DNA from: Oscillospiraceae bacterium
Lineage (GTDB): Bacteria; Bacillota; Clostridia; Oscillospirales; Oscillospiraceae
DNA: 64,000 nucleotides
Direction of reading: 5' to 3'
Assembly (NCBI GenBank): GCA_910575695.1
Contig: CAJTGJ010000001.1
Span: forward strand, 124,001-188,000
Shown piece by piece: positions 35,021 through 44,500 of this stretch. Numbering within the stretch: position 1 is the first letter of the stretch; every line of letters begins with the position of its first letter. A model generated the notes under the pieces. That model worked only from the letters and a program-made list of their open reading frames with translations. It was not told the DNA's origin and searched no databases. Made by a program: the position numbers and the translations under genes.

Positions 35021-36448
35021 ATGTCGTCTGTCCGCGCCAGAATACAGGAATTTTCCCGGGATCGGCTCATGCTGGTACTGGCTGTCTATATTATCTGCCA
35101 GCCTCTGCTGGATATCCTCACCGCCCAGGGCGTCAAGGCCGGCCATCCCATCACCGCCGGGGTGGTGGTGCGCGCTTTGTTCATGGCGGCGGCGTTCCTG
35201 TACGCCGTCTTTATCAGCCAGTTTGAGGGAAAGCGCCTGCCCATGATCTATACCGGGCTGCTGGTGGGCTATTTGGCGCTGTTTATGCTCCATATGCTGA
35301 CGGTGGGCGGCATCTCCCTGTGCTTTGCCAACCTGGCTGAGGTGGTCAAAACCTTTTTCGCCCCCTTTGTGCTCATTTTCCTTTACTGCATCTATAAGCA
35401 GTACGGCTTTTTTATCACCACCCAGTCCATCGGGGCGGCGGGGGCCATCTATTGCAGCGTCATTCTGGTGGCCTACCTCACCAATACCAGCAGCGCCTCC
35501 TATGTCAACTCCGGCCACGGCTACAACGGCTGGTTCTACGCCGCCAACGAGATCGGCTGTATTATTGCCCTCACCGCTCCCTTTACCGTATACCACTGCA
35601 TCAAAATGATCCCCACACTCACCAAAAAGACCTGGTGGAAGGGGCTTGTCATCGTCTGGTGCCTGGTGTGCTCGGCTTTCAGCGCCAACTTCATCGGCAC
35701 CAAGGTCGTCTTTGGCTTCAGCCTGGTGTACGCCCTGGCGGGGCTGGTGTGGACGCTGTTCCGGCTGTACCGGGAGCGCAGGCTGCCGGTGCTGGCCCAA
35801 GTGGGGGCGTTCCTGCTGCTGGCCGTGTTGATTATGGGCTTTTACCAGTATTCCGCCCTGAAGCAGTATAAGGAGGATACTTCCGACCCCTTGATCGATA
35901 TTCCCTCCGACGAGATCATCCACTACTGGCCCGGCGAGATCGAGCAGGCCAGCGAGGGCACCTGGCTGCTGGAGTTTATCACGGAGCATAAGGCAGTTCA
36001 GAAGCTGGACCAGGTGCTCAGCCGCCGCCTGACCAGCGCCTCCCCCAGCGTGGAGGTGTTTTTAGAGGGCGGCGCCGCCGCCAAGCTGGTGGGCGTGGGC
36101 TACGCCAATACCAAGGCATACAGCCGTCAGATCAACTTCATGATCGAGATGGATCCGCCCGCCATCCTCATCCGCCACGGCATTGTGGGCTTTGCGCTGT
36201 ACTGCGTACCCTATTTCGCTTTCATCTTCTACGCCATCATCCAGTTCTTCAAGCGGCCCCTGATCCGGCTGTCCAGCCTGAGCTACTGCACGCTGCTGTA
36301 CTGCACGCTGGCGGGCTTCGCCATCGCCATGGCGGCGGGCCATGCGCTGGTGTCCCCGGCGGTGTCCACCTTCGTGCTGGCCACCGGGATGCTGCTGTGG
36401 GTCCGCACCCAGGAACAGAATATGCTGCCCAAGGGACAGAGGCTGTAA
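35021..36448 (+). CDS. O-antigen ligase-like polytopic membrane protein
   Basis: This 475-residue protein has about eleven hydrophobic segments and one large extracytoplasmic loop at about residues 285-375, the shape of O-antigen ligases and related Wzy/WaaL-like glycan enzymes. GHGYNGWFYAANEIGCIIA near residue 165 and VGVGYANTKAYSRQINFM near 350 fit the family's loop region. No glycan-synthesis genes adjoin it, so the polymer it serves is unknown; in Firmicutes similar proteins act on exopolysaccharide or wall glycopolymers. The ribosome site before ATG 35021 is weak. Confidence 0.7.
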   Translation: MSSVRARIQEFSRDRLMLVLAVYIICQPLLDILTAQGVKAGHPITAGVVVRALFMAAAFLYAVFISQFEGKRLPMIYTGLLVGYLALFMLHMLTVGGISLCFANLAEVVKTFFAPFVLIFLYCIYKQYGFFITTQSIGAAGAIYCSVILVAYLTNTSSASYVNSGHGYNGWFYAANEIGCIIALTAPFTVYHCIKMIPTLTKKTWWKGLVIVWCLVCSAFSANFIGTKVVFGFSLVYALAGLVWTLFRLYRERRLPVLAQVGAFLLLAVLIMGFYQYSALKQYKEDTSDPLIDIPSDEIIHYWPGEIEQASEGTWLLEFITEHKAVQKLDQVLSRRLTSASPSVEVFLEGGAAAKLVGVGYANTKAYSRQINFMIEMDPPAILIRHGIVGFALYCVPYFAFIFYAIIQFFKRPLIRLSSLSYCTLLYCTLAGFAIAMAAGHALVSPAVSTFVLATGMLLWVRTQEQNMLPKGQRL

Positions 36449-36450
36449 CA

Positions 36451-36488
36451 AAACGCCGCCGGTTGGAAAAACCGGCGGCGTTTCTTTA
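36451..36488. terminator. Bidirectional terminator between ligase-like gene and feoB
   Basis: A perfect 14 bp stem (AAACGCCGCCGGTT, loop GGAAA, 36451-36483), with T-rich tails on both strands, lies between convergent genes. Confidence 0.85.
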
Positions 36489-38303
36489 TGCGATTCCCAG
36501 CAGCCGCGCCGCCGCCGTCAGGCACAGGCACAGCCCCAGCCCCAGCGCTGTGGGCAGCAGCACCGACAGCGCCGTCCACTTTACGCTGCCCGTCTCCTTG
36601 CAGATGGTCAGGCAGGTGGTGGAGCAGGGCCAGTGGAACAGGGAGAACAGCATGGTACAGCAGGCGGTCAGCCATGTCCAGCCGTGCTGGCTGAGCAGCT
36701 GGCCCAGGGCGGACAGATCGTCGAATTCCACCAGGCTCCCGGTGGCCAGATAGGCCATGAGCATCACCGGCAGGACGATCTCGTTGGCGGGCCAGCCCAG
36801 GATAAAGGCCATCAGGATCACCCCGTCCAGCCCGAACAGACGGGCGAAGGGGTCCAGAAACCCGGTACAGTGGGCCAGCAGGGAGGCGTCCCCCACAGTG
36901 ACATTGGCCATCAGCCAGATGACCGCCCCCGCCGGGGCCGCCACCGACACCGCCCGCCCCAGCACGAACAGGGTGCGGTCCAGCATGGAGCGGACGATCA
37001 CCTGACCCACCCGGGGCCTGCGGAAGGGGGGGAGCTCCAGGGCGAAGGAGGAGGGCATCCCCTTGAGCACCGTGGCGGACAGCAGGCGGGAACAGGCCAG
37101 CGTCCCCGCCACACCCAGCACCAGTGTCCCCAGCAGCAGGGCCGCGCCCTCTAAAGAGGCCAGCAGTCCGGTGCGCCCGCCCACAAAGAAAATGGTGATG
37201 AGGGCGATGAGGGTGGGGAACTTCCCGTTGCAGGGCACCAGGGAGGAGGTCAGAATGGCGATGAGCCGCTCCCGGGGACTGTCGATGATCCGGCACCCGG
37301 TGACGCCGCAGGCGTTGCACCCCAGGGACATACACATGGTCAGACACTGTTTGCCGCAGGTGCGGCACTTCTGAAACGCGTGGTCCATCACAAAGGCCAC
37401 CCGGGGCAGATAGCCCAGGTCCTCCAGCAGGGTGAACAGGGGGAAGAAAATCGCCATGGGGGGGAGCATCACCGCCACCACCCAGGCGGTCACCCGGTAC
37501 ACCCCGTCCATCAGCAGGCCGGACAGCCACCCCGGCAGAACAGACAGCCAGCCCTCCAGCACCCCGCCCAGGCGGGCGAACAGCTCCGTCAGCAGGGCGG
37601 AGGGCAGGTTGGCCCCCGCCACCGTCAGCCACACCACCAGCCCGAACAGCAGCAGCATCAGCGGGATTCCGGTGGATTTTGCGGTAAGTAACCGGTCGAC
37701 GCGCCGCTGGCGGCGCAGACGGCCCGCCTCCTGACTGCGCACCACCTGTGCGGCGTAGCGCTCCGCCAGCGTGACCCGCTCGGCGGGGCTGTGGGCCACG
37801 CCGGCTGGGACGTCCGACTTCACCAGCGCGGCGACGGCCTCTTTCAGCGCGTCCAGGCCGTCCTGCCTCGCCCCGGCGGCGCCCACCACCGGCACGCCCA
37901 GCCGCCGGGACAGGGCGGTCAGGTCCACCTCAATGCCAAGCCGCTTGGCCTCGTCCATCAGGTTGACGCACACCAGCGCCCTGCCTGTCAGCTCCAGCAC
38001 CTGGAGCACCAGGATCAGGTTGCGTTCCAGGCAGGTGGCGTCGCACACCACCACCACGGCGTCCGCCTGACCGCTTTCGATGTAATCCCGGGCTACCGCC
38101 TCCTCCTGGGAGTGGGCCGCCAGGGAGTAGGTCCCCGGCAGGTCGATGAGCTGGTAGTCCTCCCCTTGAAATGTGTACTCGCCCCGGGCGGTGGCTACGG
38201 TTTTGCCCGCCCAGTTTCCGGTATGCTGGCGCAGACCGGTCAGCGCGTTGAACAGAGTGGACTTCCCCACGTTGGGGTTGCCCGCCAGCGCCACCCGGTT
38301 CAT
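36486..38303 (-). CDS. feoB: Ferrous iron transport protein B
   Basis: This 605-residue protein has an N-terminal GTPase domain (VALAGNPNVGKSTLFNALTG at residues 4-23; core GNPNVGKST) with DLPGTYSL, then a polytopic membrane part containing the Gate core (YLPRVAFVMDHAFQKCRTCG). It imports Fe2+ using GTPase-gated transport. It is shorter than the 770 residues of E. coli FeoB. The cysteine-rich CRTCGKQCLTMCMSLGCNAC block near residue 310 is notable. ATG at 38303 overlaps the feoA stop by four bases. Confidence 0.95.
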   Translation of the reverse strand: MNRVALAGNPNVGKSTLFNALTGLRQHTGNWAGKTVATARGEYTFQGEDYQLIDLPGTYSLAAHSQEEAVARDYIESGQADAVVVVCDATCLERNLILVLQVLELTGRALVCVNLMDEAKRLGIEVDLTALSRRLGVPVVGAAGARQDGLDALKEAVAALVKSDVPAGVAHSPAERVTLAERYAAQVVRSQEAGRLRRQRRVDRLLTAKSTGIPLMLLLFGLVVWLTVAGANLPSALLTELFARLGGVLEGWLSVLPGWLSGLLMDGVYRVTAWVVAVMLPPMAIFFPLFTLLEDLGYLPRVAFVMDHAFQKCRTCGKQCLTMCMSLGCNACGVTGCRIIDSPRERLIAILTSSLVPCNGKFPTLIALITIFFVGGRTGLLASLEGAALLLGTLVLGVAGTLACSRLLSATVLKGMPSSFALELPPFRRPRVGQVIVRSMLDRTLFVLGRAVSVAAPAGAVIWLMANVTVGDASLLAHCTGFLDPFARLFGLDGVILMAFILGWPANEIVLPVMLMAYLATGSLVEFDDLSALGQLLSQHGWTWLTACCTMLFSLFHWPCSTTCLTICKETGSVKWTALSVLLPTALGLGLCLCLTAAARLLGIA

Positions 38304-38581
38304 GGCGCCGCCACCTGGGCGGGCCGATGCGCCTGCCGCTCCTGGGCCCGCCGCTCCAGGTTCACACCGTCCGCGTCCGCCCGGCGCAGGGCGATCAGCG
38401 CACCCCGGATGAGATAGGCGCAGGGGTCCCCCGCCGGACTGCGCAGAACGCAGGTCACCCGGGTGCCCCGCACCAGCCCCAGGTCGGTGAGCCGCCGCTC
38501 CATGGCCGGACCGGCGCTGATATCGGTCACGTACGCGCTCTCCCCCTCGGAAAGCGCGGATAAGCACAAAGTCTCATACAT
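38300..38581 (-). CDS. feoA: Ferrous iron transport protein A
   Basis: This 93-residue SH3-like protein matches FeoA (AMERRLTDLGLVRGTRV near residue 26, then AYLIRGALIALRR). It assists FeoB, probably on its cytoplasmic face. ATG at 38581 follows GAAAGGAGC. It is coupled to feoB by a four-base overlap. The C-terminal 20 residues (about 74-93) are charged and extend beyond the usual domain. No Fur box was evident upstream. Confidence 0.9.
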   Translation of the reverse strand: MYETLCLSALSEGESAYVTDISAGPAMERRLTDLGLVRGTRVTCVLRSPAGDPCAYLIRGALIALRRADADGVNLERRAQERQAHRPAQVAAP

Positions 38582-38732
38582 GGTTCTTGCTCCTTTCCCT
38601 CCATCCTATGGCGGGGCCCCTTTGAGGGTGCGCCGCTTCGACGGAAAAGCCAGCGGGGCGGGAGGGAGGAAGCCATGTCCGGCGGGAAAACAGGGCAGGG
38701 GCCTGGAACAGCACGTCCCAGGCCCCCCAGCG

Positions 38733-40376
38733 TTAATTCACAATATAGGTCACCGGTGCGGAGGTATCTATGTCCTTATACATGGACTCAAATCCGGCAT
38801 AGCGGTCCAAGCCCTTTTTCTCATTGGCCTCCAGGGCCCGCAGGTGTTCATCCCGTTCTGCTTCCGTGTCAAAGCAGATGACATTGCTTTTGGGCGGGCT
38901 GTAGGTCTGTGCGTCTACCTTGTTCACAACCGCGCCATAGTAGTCACCCGGCTGGACTGCGGATGCCGTCTGGATATTGTCTGCATCCTCCGGCGTACCC
39001 CTCCCGATAGCGATGTCAGCCGGGTCATAGCTCATCATTACATTCTCATCCCCGTCAACGGATTTCGAGTACATCTTGCCCTCCTTGATCTCCTGCAAAA
39101 TGCCCTCATACATGGCGATGGTCTCGTCTATCATCTCCTGGGTCCAGACAAACTCGCCCCGACCGCCAGTCCAACCCGTTTCGCCCAGCATGGACTGGAG
39201 ATTTTTCTTCTCCTGCTCCAGCCACGCGGCGTACCCCTCATAGGTCCACCACTCCACGTTGGGCGTGGGAAAACGCCGCTCAAACTCCTCGTCGGTCATG
39301 GCCTCAAAGGTTTTCCCGCCGTCAAAGCTGTAGTAGGTCTTTCCATCCTTCGGATCCACGTAGGACATCAGGGTGCCCTCGTCGGCAGTGGTTTCCGCGT
39401 TCAGCTTCCGGTCCAGCTCCTCCTGGGAGGACGGGCTTGCGGAGGCCGCAAACGCGGTGGTCGCGCCCACCACCAGGACAGCGGCCATACCCGCCGCCAA
39501 TACAGACGCTTTCTTATACTTCATAATGGCTTCAATCCTTTCTTCAATAGCCAGCTTGCTGAAATGGTTGTAATGGGAGAAGCCCCAGCTTCGGCTCTCC
39601 TCCATGTTGATTAAGGTCAGCGCATAGGCCGCCCTTTCCCCGCCGCCCAGAATATCCATCACCCGCTCATCGCAGGACAGCTCCAGATCCCGGTTGGCCA
39701 GGACGTACATCGCCCAGACCAGGGGATTGAACCAGTGGACGCACAGCGCCCCGGCAAACGCCAGCTTTGCCAGCGCGTCAAACCGCCGGATGTGGACAAA
39801 CTCGTGGGTAAGGATACAGGTCAGGGCGGCTTCATCGTCCCGGTCCAGGTCCTCCGGGAGCAGGATCACCGGGCGCAGGACGCCGTAGGTCAGCGGCGAG
39901 GACACGTAAGCCGACTGCCGCACCTCCAGCGGCCTGCACAGCCGCTGGCCCGCCAGCCACCTGCGGACGGCGGGGCTTTCGTCCCTGACAGAGGCGGCAA
40001 ACCGCCGCCGGGCCCGGCCATAGGACACCAAAAAATATGCCGCCATCAGCGACGCCGCCGCCAGCCAGACCGCAAACAGCACCGTGCTGGAGCGCACCCC
40101 AGCCGGGCCAGCCGTACCGGCGGCCAATTCCGCCGCCGGTGTCCCCGGGACGAAGCCGCCCGCCGCCGGAGGCTGCCCTGCGGGGGCGGCCACGCCGACG
40201 GGCCGGGGAAGGGCAAAGGGCAGAGGAATGGTAAAGGGCAGAATCAGCCGCAATGCCGCCATCTCCCACAAGACCAGAAACGTCCCTTTAGGCAGGCGGC
40301 GGAGGCCCAGCGCCCGCACCACGGTAATAAACAGGATAAACGCCCCGCCGGACAGGGACATTTGAAGCAGGCTCAT
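38733..40376 (-). CDS. M56-family BlaR1/MecR1-like membrane peptidase with novel-looking C-terminal domain
   Basis: This 547-residue protein has three N-terminal membrane segments, a cytoplasmic zincin motif LTHEFVHIRRFDA near residue 190 (M56 family), and a fourth membrane segment near residue 295 (VLAAGMAAVLVVGATTAFAA). Instead of a penicillin-binding sensor it ends in about 230 extracytoplasmic residues of unknown fold. By family logic it senses an outside signal and cleaves the neighbouring BlaI-like repressor. ATG overlaps the BlaI-like stop by four bases. Confidence 0.82.
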   Translation of the reverse strand: MSLLQMSLSGGAFILFITVVRALGLRRLPKGTFLVLWEMAALRLILPFTIPLPFALPRPVGVAAPAGQPPAAGGFVPGTPAAELAAGTAGPAGVRSSTVLFAVWLAAASLMAAYFLVSYGRARRRFAASVRDESPAVRRWLAGQRLCRPLEVRQSAYVSSPLTYGVLRPVILLPEDLDRDDEAALTCILTHEFVHIRRFDALAKLAFAGALCVHWFNPLVWAMYVLANRDLELSCDERVMDILGGGERAAYALTLINMEESRSWGFSHYNHFSKLAIEERIEAIMKYKKASVLAAGMAAVLVVGATTAFAASASPSSQEELDRKLNAETTADEGTLMSYVDPKDGKTYYSFDGGKTFEAMTDEEFERRFPTPNVEWWTYEGYAAWLEQEKKNLQSMLGETGWTGGRGEFVWTQEMIDETIAMYEGILQEIKEGKMYSKSVDGDENVMMSYDPADIAIGRGTPEDADNIQTASAVQPGDYYGAVVNKVDAQTYSPPKSNVICFDTEAERDEHLRALEANEKKGLDRYAGFESMYKDIDTSAPVTYIVN

Positions 40377-40750
40377 TGATCTTCCTCCTGGGCTTCCAGC
40401 TCCGAGACCATACGGCGCAGATTGTCGATCTGCCCCTTTGACAGCTTCTGACGGCCCAGCAGGGAGGCAAACAGCAGGTCCGGGGAGCTGTCGAACAGCT
40501 TGTGAAGCAGCTCCTCCGTCTCCGCCGCCTGCACCACGTCCCGGCCAATCAGGGCATGGCAGACGAACTTGGGTTCCCTGCGCTCAATGGCGCCCTTGGC
40601 GATGCATTTCTTGATGACGGTATAGGTGGTATTCATGTTCCAGCCTATGGTTTCCTTGAGAATGTCTGAGATTTGTTTTGCTGGCAGATCCCCTTCCTTC
40701 CACAGCACGTCCATGACCTTCAGCTCTGAATCAAAGAGCTTGACAGCCAT
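40373..40750 (-). CDS. BlaI/MecI/CopY-family repressor
   Basis: This 125-residue winged-helix repressor contains DSELKVMDVLWKEGDLPAKQ at residues 6-25, NMNTTYTVIKKCIAKGA near 40 and a helical dimerisation tail. ATG at 40750 (MAVKLFDS) is favoured because AAAGGAAG lies eight bases upstream; ATG at 40756 and GTG at 40759 are alternatives. It should bind the three ACTA-type dyads upstream and repress itself and the M56 gene until cleaved by the latter. Confidence 0.9.
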   Translation of the reverse strand: MAVKLFDSELKVMDVLWKEGDLPAKQISDILKETIGWNMNTTYTVIKKCIAKGAIERREPKFVCHALIGRDVVQAAETEELLHKLFDSSPDLLFASLLGRQKLSKGQIDNLRRMVSELEAQEEDQ

Positions 40751-40767
40751 ATCCATCACTTCCTTTC

Positions 40768-40785
40768 AAACTATTGCAATAGTTT
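40768..40785 (-). promoter_or_regulatory. BlaI-type operator 1
   Basis: AAACTATTGCAATAGTTT is a perfect 18 bp palindrome, 18 bp before the repressor's start. Confidence 0.7.
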
Positions 40786-40794
40786 ACAATGTAT

Positions 40795-40823
40795 ACACTA
40801 TCACAGTAGTGTTTGTTTGTCAA
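40795..40823 (-). promoter_or_regulatory. Promoter of the BlaI/M56 pair with operator 2
   Basis: Minus-strand TTGACA (40823-40818), 17 bp, and a weak TAGTGT (40800-40795). Operator 2, ACACTA-N6-TAGTGT (40795-40812), overlaps the -10 box and spacer. Confidence 0.5.
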
Positions 40824-40840
40824 TACTATTTCAGTAGTTT
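40823..40840 (-). promoter_or_regulatory. BlaI-type operator 3
   Basis: ATACTATTTCAGTAGTTT, a degenerate copy of the dyad just upstream of the -35 box. The three dyads start 27-28 bp apart. Confidence 0.55.
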
Positions 40841-40875
40841 ACAAATAGTTTATAAATTTTGGAACCCCTGCCCCT

Positions 40876-41533
40876 CCCCTGCGGGGGGCGTTACTTTCTC
40901 TCACGTGAGAGAAAGTAACCAAAGAGAACGCTTAGGGGGAGGCCCGCCGGACGGACGCTTCGCGTCCTCAGGCCGGGCCTCCCCCTAAGAACCCCCTGGT
41001 TTTACGGGGGTGCTCTATACGGGATATATGGTGTTATGTTCCGGCGCGCAGGGTCGGGATGTATTTCCCCCTATTTCTGCTGCCGCCCATTTGCAGGCAC
41101 TGTAACAGGGTGGGGTCCACGGACTGCGCCTCCTGCGGTGGACCTTACCCGACGCGGTGGGGGTTAGCGCTTCTACCCGCCGTGGCTGATAGGCTGAAAC
41201 ATTTTTCGTCTGCCAAACATTTGCAGGCGGGCGCGTCTGCCCGCCGCAAAGCGATGTCCGGTGCCATTCAGGCGTTCTCAGGAGAAGCCAAAATCATCAG
41301 TACCCCACCCATGCAGGCCCCAGTGGGCCGGAAAACGAAGGGAGATCCATCCGCAAAGCCGCACAAGCCGGAACCCTACCACCGCACCAAAAGCGGCGTG
41401 CCCTTGCCCTTAACGGGGGATTCTTAAGGGGGTGGCCGTCCTGAGGACGCGAAGCGTCCGGCCGGCGGACACCCCCTTAAGCGTGTCTTTGGTTACTTTC
41501 TGCACGAGCAGAAAGTAACGCCCCCCGCAGGGG
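40876..41533 (-). repeat. TIR element, copy 6 (full length, third palindrome type)
   Basis: About 658 bp between the BlaI promoter and the purL stop. Left palindrome 40890-40919 (CTCTCACGTGAGAG type), right 41492-41519 (arms GTTACTTTCTGC/GCAGAAAGTAAC around ACGA) with spacer CAAAGACACGC read inward. It is in the same orientation as copy 1. Confidence 0.85.
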
Positions 41534-41554
41534 CTCAGGAAGGGGATCTCCCCT

Positions 41555-44500
41555 TTACCTGAAATACAATGCCCCAGATTCAAATAGGGGCTGGAGTTTA
41601 TCCCCAGGAATATTTTTCGCCACAAACTCTCCCCGCCGCTCGCTGTGGCCCATCTTGCCAAACACCCGCCCGTCGGGGGAGAAGACCCCCTCAATGGCGC
41701 ACATGGAGCCGTTGGGATTCACCGAAATATCCATGGACGGCACGCCCTGGGCGTCCACATACTGGGTGGCAATCTGCCCCCCGGCAATAAGCTGGTCCAG
41801 CACAGCCTGGGGGGCCACAAAGCGGCCCTCGCCGTGGGACACGGGGATGGTGTGCAGGTCACCCACGTGGCTGAGCAGCATCCAGGGGGATTTCACCGAG
41901 CACACCCGGGTGGTGACATACCGGCTCTGGTGCCGCCCAATGAGGTTATAGGTCAGGGTTGGGCTGTTCTCATCCACGGGGGAAATCTCCCCACACGGCA
42001 GCAGCCCCAGCTTCAGCAGCGCCTGGAAGCCGTTGCAGATCCCCAGCATCAGCCCGTCCCGGTGCTTGAGCAGATCGTGGACCGCGTCGGTGAGCCGGGG
42101 GTTGCGGAACAGGGACACGATCAGCTTGGCGGAGCCCTCCGGCTCGTCGCCGCCGGAGAAGCCGCCGGGGAGAAACACGATCTGCGCGTTCTTGATGGCC
42201 CGCTCCAGCTCCAGGGCGGACTGGGCCAGGGCATCGGGGGTCAGGTTGCGGATCACCACGGTCTCCGCGTCCATCCCCGCCCGCAGGCAGGCCCGGACGG
42301 AATCGTACTCGCAGTTGGTGCCGGGGAACACGGGGATCACTACCCGGGGCCGGGCCAGCTCGCCGTCGAACACGGCGGGGGAGCGGCGGTCCCAGGTGAT
42401 GGTCTCCACCGGCTGGCTGTCGCCCGCCTTTGTGGGGTAGACCTGCTCCAGCGTCGTTTCGTTCAGCGCCAAAAGCTCGTCGATGGGGGCGAAATCGTCT
42501 TTGTCAAAATCGTCCTTGACGGCCACCACCGGCTCGGCGGTGGTCACGCCAATTTTCAAGCCGAACCGGCACTCGGCCTCCCCGTCAAGCTCCGCCACAA
42601 GGATGCCGGGGCAGGGGGAGGTAAAGTCGAAGCCCAGCCCCCCGTCCATAGCAAAGCCAATGCGGTTGCCGAAGGACATTTTCATCACGGCCTCATTGAC
42701 GCTGTTCTCCACGGCCCAGGCGGCTTTTACCCTGCCCTGCCGGGCAAGGCTGTGGAACTCCGCCCACGCGGCACAGCGGCCCTCGGCCTCAGTCATTTCC
42801 CAGTCCTCATCATACATGGACATGGCATCAGAATAGAACACATACACCGGATGCCCCGCCTCCTTGAACTCAGGGGAGAGCACGTCCCCGGCCTTGATGG
42901 GGGCGATGGCAAAGGAAATGAGGGTGGGCGGCACGTCCAGGTCCAGGAAGGAGCCGGACATGGAATCCTTTCCGCCGATGGCGGCACAGCCGTAGTCCAG
43001 CTGGGCGTCCAGCGCACCTAAGAGGGCAGCAAAGGGCTTGCCCCAGCGCTCCGGCTCATTGCGCAGCTTCTCGAAAAACTCCTGCATGGTGAGGTAAACG
43101 GCCTTGTAGTCCGCCCCCGCCGCAACCAGCTTGGCAATGGAGGTGGCCACCGCGTCATAGGCCCCCTGGTAGGGGTTGGCGGACAGCGCCTCCGGGTCGC
43201 AGCCCCAGGCCATGACGCTGGCCTGGTCGGTCTCCTCCCCCGGCATGGTGGGCAGCAGCGCCGCCATGGCCTGGGCGGGGGTGGTCTGGGTTCTGCCGCC
43301 GAAGGGCATCAGCACCGAGCCCGCCCCGATGGAGCCGTCGAACCGCTCCACCAGCCCCCGGCGGCTGGCGCACTTCAGGCTGGACGCCATCTCCCGCAGG
43401 GTGGAGGGGCGGTCCACACCGTGTCCCACATACTCCGGCACAGACGCCCTGGCCTGCTTCACCGCGCCGTTGGTGTTCAAAAATTCCCGGCTCAGATCCG
43501 CGATGGTCTGGCCCTTCCAGGTCATCACCATCCGGGGGCTTTCCGTCACCACCGCCACCCGGTAGGCCTCTAAATTTTCCGCCTGGGCGGCGGCGATGAA
43601 CTGCTCCTCGTCCTCGGGGGCCACTACCACCGCCATGCGCTCCTGGCTCTCGGAGATGGCAAGCTCGGTGCCGTCCAGGCCCTCGTACTTCTTGCGCACC
43701 GCGTCCAGGTTGATCTCCAGCCCGTCCGCCAGCTCGCCGATGGCCACCGACACGCCTCCCGCGCCGAAGTCGTTGCACCGCTTGATGAGCCGGGTCACGT
43801 TCTCGTCCCGGAACAGCCGCTGGAGCTTGCGCTCCTCGGGGGCGTTGCCCTTCTGCACCTCGCTGGCCATGGTGGCCAGGGATTTTTTGTTGTGGCTCTT
43901 GGAGGACCCGGTGGCCCCGCCGATGCCGTCCCGGCCCGTGCGCCCGCCCAGCAGGATCACCACATCCCCGGGGGCGGGGCGCTCCCGGCGGACATGGCTG
44001 GCGGGGGCGGCGGCGATTACCGCGCCGCACTCCAGCCGCTTGGCGATATATCCAGGGTGATACAGCTCCGCCACGTGGCCCGTGGCAAGGCCGATCTGGT
44101 TGCCGTAGGAAGAGTACCCCGCCGCCGCGGTCTGGGCGATCTTCCGCTGGGGCAGTTTGCCCTCCAGCGTCTCGGACAGGGGGACGGTGGGGTCGCCGCC
44201 GCCGGTAACCCGCATGGCCTGGTGGACGTAGGCCCGACCGGACAGGGGGTCCCGGATGCACCCGCCGATGCAGGTGGCCGCGCCGCCGAAGGGCTCGATC
44301 TCGGTGGGGTGGTTATGGGTCTCGTTTTTGAACATCAGCAGCCAGTCCTGCTCCTCGCCGTCCACGTCGGCGGCGACGTGGATGGAGCAGGCGTTGATCT
44401 CCTCGCTCTCGTCCAGCTCGGGCAGGAGGCCCCGCTTTTTCAGCACCTTTGTGCCGATGGTGGCGATATCCATCAGGGTCTGGGGGCGCTTTTTGGCCTT

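Noticed and set aside
38698..38726. Terminator after the M56 gene (GGGGCCTGG/CCAGGCCCC).
   Set aside because: No T-run follows on the minus strand and the loop is long; too weak to list as a feature.
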